Source of the DNA: Bondarzewia mesenterica
Lineage: Eukaryota > Basidiomycota > Agaricomycetes > Russulales > Bondarzewiaceae
Direction: 5' to 3'
Assembly (NCBI GenBank): GCA_004802705.1
Contig: SGPL01000224.1
Coordinates: 1-32,947, forward strand
DNA: 32,947 nt
Below, piece after piece: positions 29,405 to 32,947 of the stretch. A program made the translations under genes and the position numbers. Numbering within the stretch: position 1 is the stretch's first letter; each line of letters opens with the position of its first letter. The notes below the pieces were generated by a model. The model did not search any database, was not told where the DNA came from, and saw only the letters and a program-made list of their open reading frames with translations.

Positions 29405-29870
29405 GCATTGCCAGCTCGCTGTTCTGACATAGCGGGCACTCATTCCGCCTCCCCTACATCTCCAGCCCCATCGTTTCGATGTGACTTGGGTTCACACTCA
29501 TCCATCGCATTCTGAGCCCCATCATTTCGGCATGATGGGGCTTCGTGCTCGTCCAACAAGCCCCCAGCCCCATTGTTTCGCACTTATCTACCCCATCCTC
29601 AGCCCTGTGGTCTCAACACGATGGACTTTGTGCTCGCCCATCTTGTCTCTGGCCCCATCATTTTAGCACGACGGGGCTTCGCACGTCTGCGTTTCGACAC
29701 TGCGGGCCTTTCACCTCACGCACAACATCCTTAGGCCGCCGTTTTGACATAGCGGGGGTTCACTGTCACTCACCACGTCCCTACCCCTCCTGTTTTGACA
29801 TGGTGGGGACTTGTTCTCTCCCTCCCCATGCCAGGTCCATAGCTTGGAGATGGTGAGGCCTCACGTTCAC
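29405..29870. repeat. Minisatellite, ~51-bp degenerate unit, about 8-9 copies
   Basis: Units of the type 'agccccatc-(a/g)-tttcg-(a/g)ca(t/c)(g)a(t/c)ggggctt' followed by 'c(a/g)(c/t)(g/t)ctc...ccatc' occur at about 29410, 29465, 29516, 29567, 29601, 29650, 29690, 29735 and 29790. The core CCCC...GGGG is self-complementary in several copies. Open frames through it (29481-29666, 29545-29856) are repeat-driven His/Pro/Ser-rich translations and are not genes. Confidence 0.7.
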
Positions 29871-30018
29871 CTAGCACATCCCATCGTCAGTCTCCTGCTC
29901 TGTCCCCATTCAGCACGGTCATTTCTGACACAGAGGAAGTGCATTCTATATTGGGTCCACGATCCCCATGTTCCTCATCGGCTGCAAGGCAGACCTGCGT
30001 CCACCAACAAATGACTCG

Positions 30019-30276
30019 ATGGCCAGCCAGTATGTCATGCACACACAGGCAGAGCGCCTAGCGCAAGAGATCGACGTGCGAGCATAGAAGAAATGTTCGG
30101 CGCTCAAAATCGAGGGCGTCGATGACGTGTTTGAGGCTGCGATCCACACGAGTATGCTTATGTGTGAAGGCGTGCCAGCTGGTGGCACACCAGAGGGGGA
30201 GGAACAGTCTGTCAGGCAATCGAGAAGACGAGGGGAGGGGGTGAAGTGTTGCATTATCTGCCGACCAGTGGGCTAG
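30019..30276 (+). pseudogene. Decayed ORF, unknown basidiomycete protein
   Basis: From ATG 30019 one frame runs to TAG 30274-30276 with a single internal TAG at 30085-30087. It reads MASQYVMHTQAERLAQEIDV, then after the stop LKIEGVDDVFEAAIHTSMLM and GVPAGGTPEGEEQSV, then an Arg-rich stretch and CCIICRP. Helical, charged, protein-like. I do not recognise a named family, but the style is of short lineage-specific fungal proteins, perhaps with a Cys-rich end lost beyond the last stop. Confidence 0.4.
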
Positions 30277-30496
30277 AGGTTGTGGATAGGTGGGATGAGT
30301 GGACAATGGTAGCGGGCATTGTGCATTGGTCTGAGGTATCTGTCATCTTTGTTTGAGCTCTGCTGGACTAGCAGGCTCAGGCATGTTCGGCGTGCCAGAT
30401 GTTTTCCCGTGCCCGGCGATCCCAACGTCTCGACAGCCATTATGTCCAAGGTTGCGTTCTCGTGCCCTCAGCTTGCAGCAGTTCTCATAGGTTTGT

Positions 30497-32560
30497 ATGC
30501 CACGTTTAATATCGCGTCTCACTAATGGAAACATTCATGCTCGTACTCGTGGCTCAGAATACGACAACGACCCAGCCAATCTGAATGCTCCATTTCACTC
30601 TGCTCATGATGGCGCCATATTCACGCACATGCGCCGTGCACATCGCCCATCTCAAGTGTCTCGCAAGAGCGCAGACTATCTTGATGTCAATCTGCCCAGT
30701 GAGCTCAGCAGACGAGAGTCGGCTATGAGTCACGGGCATGCCAGAAGTTCAATCGACGCTCTGAGGAATTTTTTTGCTACTGATGGACCAGCGAGTGATG
30801 ATGTTGAAGAAGAGGAGAAAGAGTTAGAGGTCGATCTTGAATCGTGGGACTAGATTCAGCATGTTGGTCCCCATACATCTCACACTGTGTGCTTGAGTGC
30901 TGCAGACAGCTTCGGCCTGGGAGGCGCGTTCTTTGACTCATCACCAACACCTGGCCCCGTTGAGCAGTGGCGGTCACTTGTGTCAGCCCTGAATTAGCTG
31001 GTGAGCTGACTCCGACAAGACCGGCTATGTCAAAACATTTTTCTTCTGCTCGTGTTCTCATTAAATCCTTCCTACCATCCCCTCTCTCCACGCCGTACCC
31101 TTCCCAACTACTTCTATTCATTCTCCATCTCCCATCAATGATATCGGCTCTCCATTCGACCTAAAGCCCGAAGCTTGCGAGCAGAGACAATCTAGTATGA
31201 GCTTTGGCTCCTGAGTTTCACTAAATGANNAGCAGGAGGAGAATTCATTCGCTCTCNGGCCTCCTTCTCCCAGCCAGGCTTCTCGGTTTGACNCAAAGGC
31301 AGTGCGTAAGNNCCAAATGTCCATCNGGACTGTCAGCTCTATGGGTTCANGAAATATGCTGGCAGAATACAACCCGTTCGTTTTTNGTCCTCCCTCTTNT
31401 CAATCTCGGTTCGATCCCAAAGCGGCTGCTTACGCACACACGATATNGAACATATCTTTCNGTTCATGAATNCTTCCCNGCAATGATACCACCTCTGTGG
31501 TGAGTGGACAGCCATTGCAGCACTCGAAGAATAGGCCTTATCNAANGCTCGAGCTGATNAGACTGAAGGTTCTTGTCNTGCCAAGCCCTCTTCAGGGTAT
31601 CATGACTTGAGTTGAGGGAAGCTTCGAGCTTTCCATGGTACTCCTNTTCCTCCTGGTGNCNAAATGTCCTGANGGGCATCACAAACACTTCTCACTNATA
31701 TCCATCCTCNTGCGTCCGTGGTTCNCATTGCCTCNAACTCACTCACCNCCAACCNGCGTGCCGACCTTTCACTCTCGCAGTTGACGCCCCATAACTCTCT
31801 CATGGTTGGAGGACAGCGGGACATCTCTTATTCCGATTTTGATGCCAGACTGAAACNGGCGATGGAGGAAAGAGAACAAATCATTGACGAAATATTCGAA
31901 GAAGAAGAGGAAAAACCTGTCAGGCCCATTACTGTTATCATTGATGAGCCAATAGCACATGGCCAGCCCGTGGGCAAGTTGTACGGACAAAGTCTCATTG
32001 ACCACTTAGAAATGCACAAGGGGAAAATGCGCGGAAAGCAATGGTAGGGGCTATCATCTCACCGAATCCTTACAGGTCCTGTTTCTCATCNTCACAATTC
32101 CAGTGTCTTCACGGCNGATGACNGACTGTTCATTGTNGCTCGNNGGCAAATTCATTGTCAGAGCACCCTCATAGATGCNGCTTCTTTGCAGCGGACTGTA
32201 TCGACCAACTTGGCACTTCTTAGTCTGAANGATCCTCAGCCTCTGGGAAGAAGGCACTCCATCAGACATANCCTCTCCTCAGCTTCATCNTCTTNTATGT
32301 CAACACCCTTGTCNGACACTGGAGCAGGTGCAGCGCCAAATATCTTTGGCTGTGCATGCTGAATCTGTTTGGAGATGGCAATCCAAGTTCTCCACTTCAG
32401 ATGACTGGTGGCGCTGGTGGGCCCAACCCGTTCTTCGGNNATGATGTAGGTGCTGGTGCATTTGGTGGCTCTCTACCTACACTGTCAGACACGAGGAGTC
32501 CTGAGTCCAATTTTCATTTTCTTAGTACAGTCGTCAGATTCTGTCCGTTACTACTGTGAC
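30497..32560 (+). pseudogene. Conserved Ser/Pro-rich basidiomycete protein gene, damaged
   Basis: Plus-strand frames: 30497-30853 (PSQVSRKSADYLDVNLPSEL, SSIDALRN, an acidic run, LEVDLESW), then GLGGAFFDS, NDIGSPFDLKPEA, two copies of a motif (SFAL-PPSPSQASRFD at about 31244-31292 and NPFVF-PPS-QSRFDPKA at about 31369-31424), LSLSQLTPHNSLMVGGQRDI and GQPVGKLYGQSLIDHLEMHK (31718-32047), an intron ending about 32092, then VFTADDRLFIVARRQIHC. I recall this order from uncharacterised, largely disordered Agaricomycete proteins. Damage: after ESW the frame is lost where one G seems missing (30846-30848; with an extra G it would read SWGLD), and a TGA sits at 31212-31214. Start and end are uncertain; 32356-32559 (Gly-rich) may be the C-terminus. 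The G-run deletion could be a sequencing error. Confidence 0.5.
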
Positions 32561-32570
32561 ATCAAGTAGG

Positions 32571-32650
32571 AAAGTAGCACTCATACAAAATAAATTTTAA
32601 AAGAAGCGGGAATNGTTCATGCCGTGCAACGCAGCNGCCCTCTTNAAACA
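32571..32650. repeat. Dispersed repeat copy 2 (inverted relative to 13393-13470)
   Basis: ATGCCGTGCAACGC (around 32619-32632) with 'gccct', 'aacaagt' to its right and 'aaaagaag(c)ggaat' to its left. The reverse complement aligns with 13393-13470 over about 60-75 bp. It begins right after the last gene relic. Copies of this repeat may be widespread in the genome. Confidence 0.65.
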
Positions 32651-32947
32651 AGTGAACTACAAAATNGTGAAAGTCGAAATTCAAATCGNGAAAGTCGGAC
32701 TTTTANTAGTAAGAGTTATTTAGGGTCCAAAATCGAATTGTAAGAGTCATTTAGAGTCCNAACTATGCTCGTTATGCCCACGACAAAAATGGTAANGAAC
32801 AAGTAGTAGTTAACATTTCTAAACTACTTGTCNTTGTCTCAGCTGACTACAAAGCTAACTTCCACTTCTNGCTTCNNNCTNCCNTCTCNCACTGTTCGNA
32901 CTGTTNGGAANGNNGGGANANCAGNNNGCNANNCNTGCCNANTNNNG
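32651..32947. other. N-rich end of the window
   Basis: Two near-copies of 'gtaagagt(t/c)attta(g)(g/a)g(g/a)gtcc' lie at about 32710-32727 and 32740-32757, and 'aagtagtagtt...aaactact' forms an imperfect hairpin near 32802-32828. From 32868 the sequence is dominated by Ns. Nothing more can be supported. Confidence 0.5.

Noticed and set aside
29481..29856. Overlapping plus-strand ORFs rich in His, Pro and Ser
   Set aside because: They translate the 51-bp minisatellite in different frames and have no other support.

Overview
The window looks like a draft-quality scaffold piece (single Ns throughout, one N-block near 21,120-21,400) from a basidiomycete fungus, most likely an Agaricomycete. Evidence: genes broken by short GT-AG introns (about 40-85 nt, branch points such as CTAAC/CTGAT), no ribosome-binding-site or operon structure, and products typical of mushroom-forming fungi: a cytochrome b561-type membrane protein, an inositol-polyphosphate 5-phosphatase, a CCH1 calcium-channel fragment, a DUF6589-like mobile-element protein, a Helitron helicase remnant and a histone-H3-tail-like PHD protein. 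I cannot name the species.

Layout. (i) 1-6,240: very AT-rich, CpG-poor, essentially gene-free DNA made of repeats: a 314-bp-armed inverted repeat at the window edge, a ~155-bp tandem array, a ~62-bp tandem array, and two fields of degenerate units each carrying the palindrome CAATATTG. (ii) 6,240-9,800: AT-rich relics of coding sequence interrupted by stops. (iii) 9,800-13,192 (+): one long, N-spoiled multi-exon gene of unknown function ending in a nuclear-localisation-like basic tail. (iv) 13,390-17,190 (-): a CCH1 fragment (first two transmembrane segments only) directly abutting a 5-phosphatase gene whose introns can be resolved to the base. (v) 17,740-20,310: a TA-flanked 372-bp MITE-like element and a decayed DUF6589-like gene, cut off where it meets the 3' end of a cytochrome b561 gene (-, 20,312-21,182). 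(vi) 21,640-24,380: a minus-strand gene of unknown function and a weak divergent ORF. (vii) 24,380-26,250: repeats and structured non-coding DNA. (viii) 26,255-26,683 (+): a Pif1/Helitron helicase remnant with a stop and a deleted motif. (ix) 27,044-28,849 (+): the highlight, a seven-exon gene whose product begins with a histone H3 tail imitation, followed by a PHD-like finger, a CHAT/caspase-like core with a His and a Cys in the expected places, and a C-terminal four-Cys ribbon. (x) 28,890-29,870: palindromes and a ~51-bp minisatellite. (xi) 30,019-32,560 (+): a decayed ORF and a conserved but damaged Ser/Pro-rich basidiomycete gene, followed by a repeat that is an inverted copy of one at 13,393.

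The genes do not form a pathway. The theme is a repeat-rich accessory region in which housekeeping gene fragments have been truncated or juxtaposed by mobile elements. The most promising undescribed biology is the H3-tail-mimic protein: a protein that carries both an imitation of the H3 tail and a module of the kind that reads that tail, attached to a putative clan CD protease-like domain.
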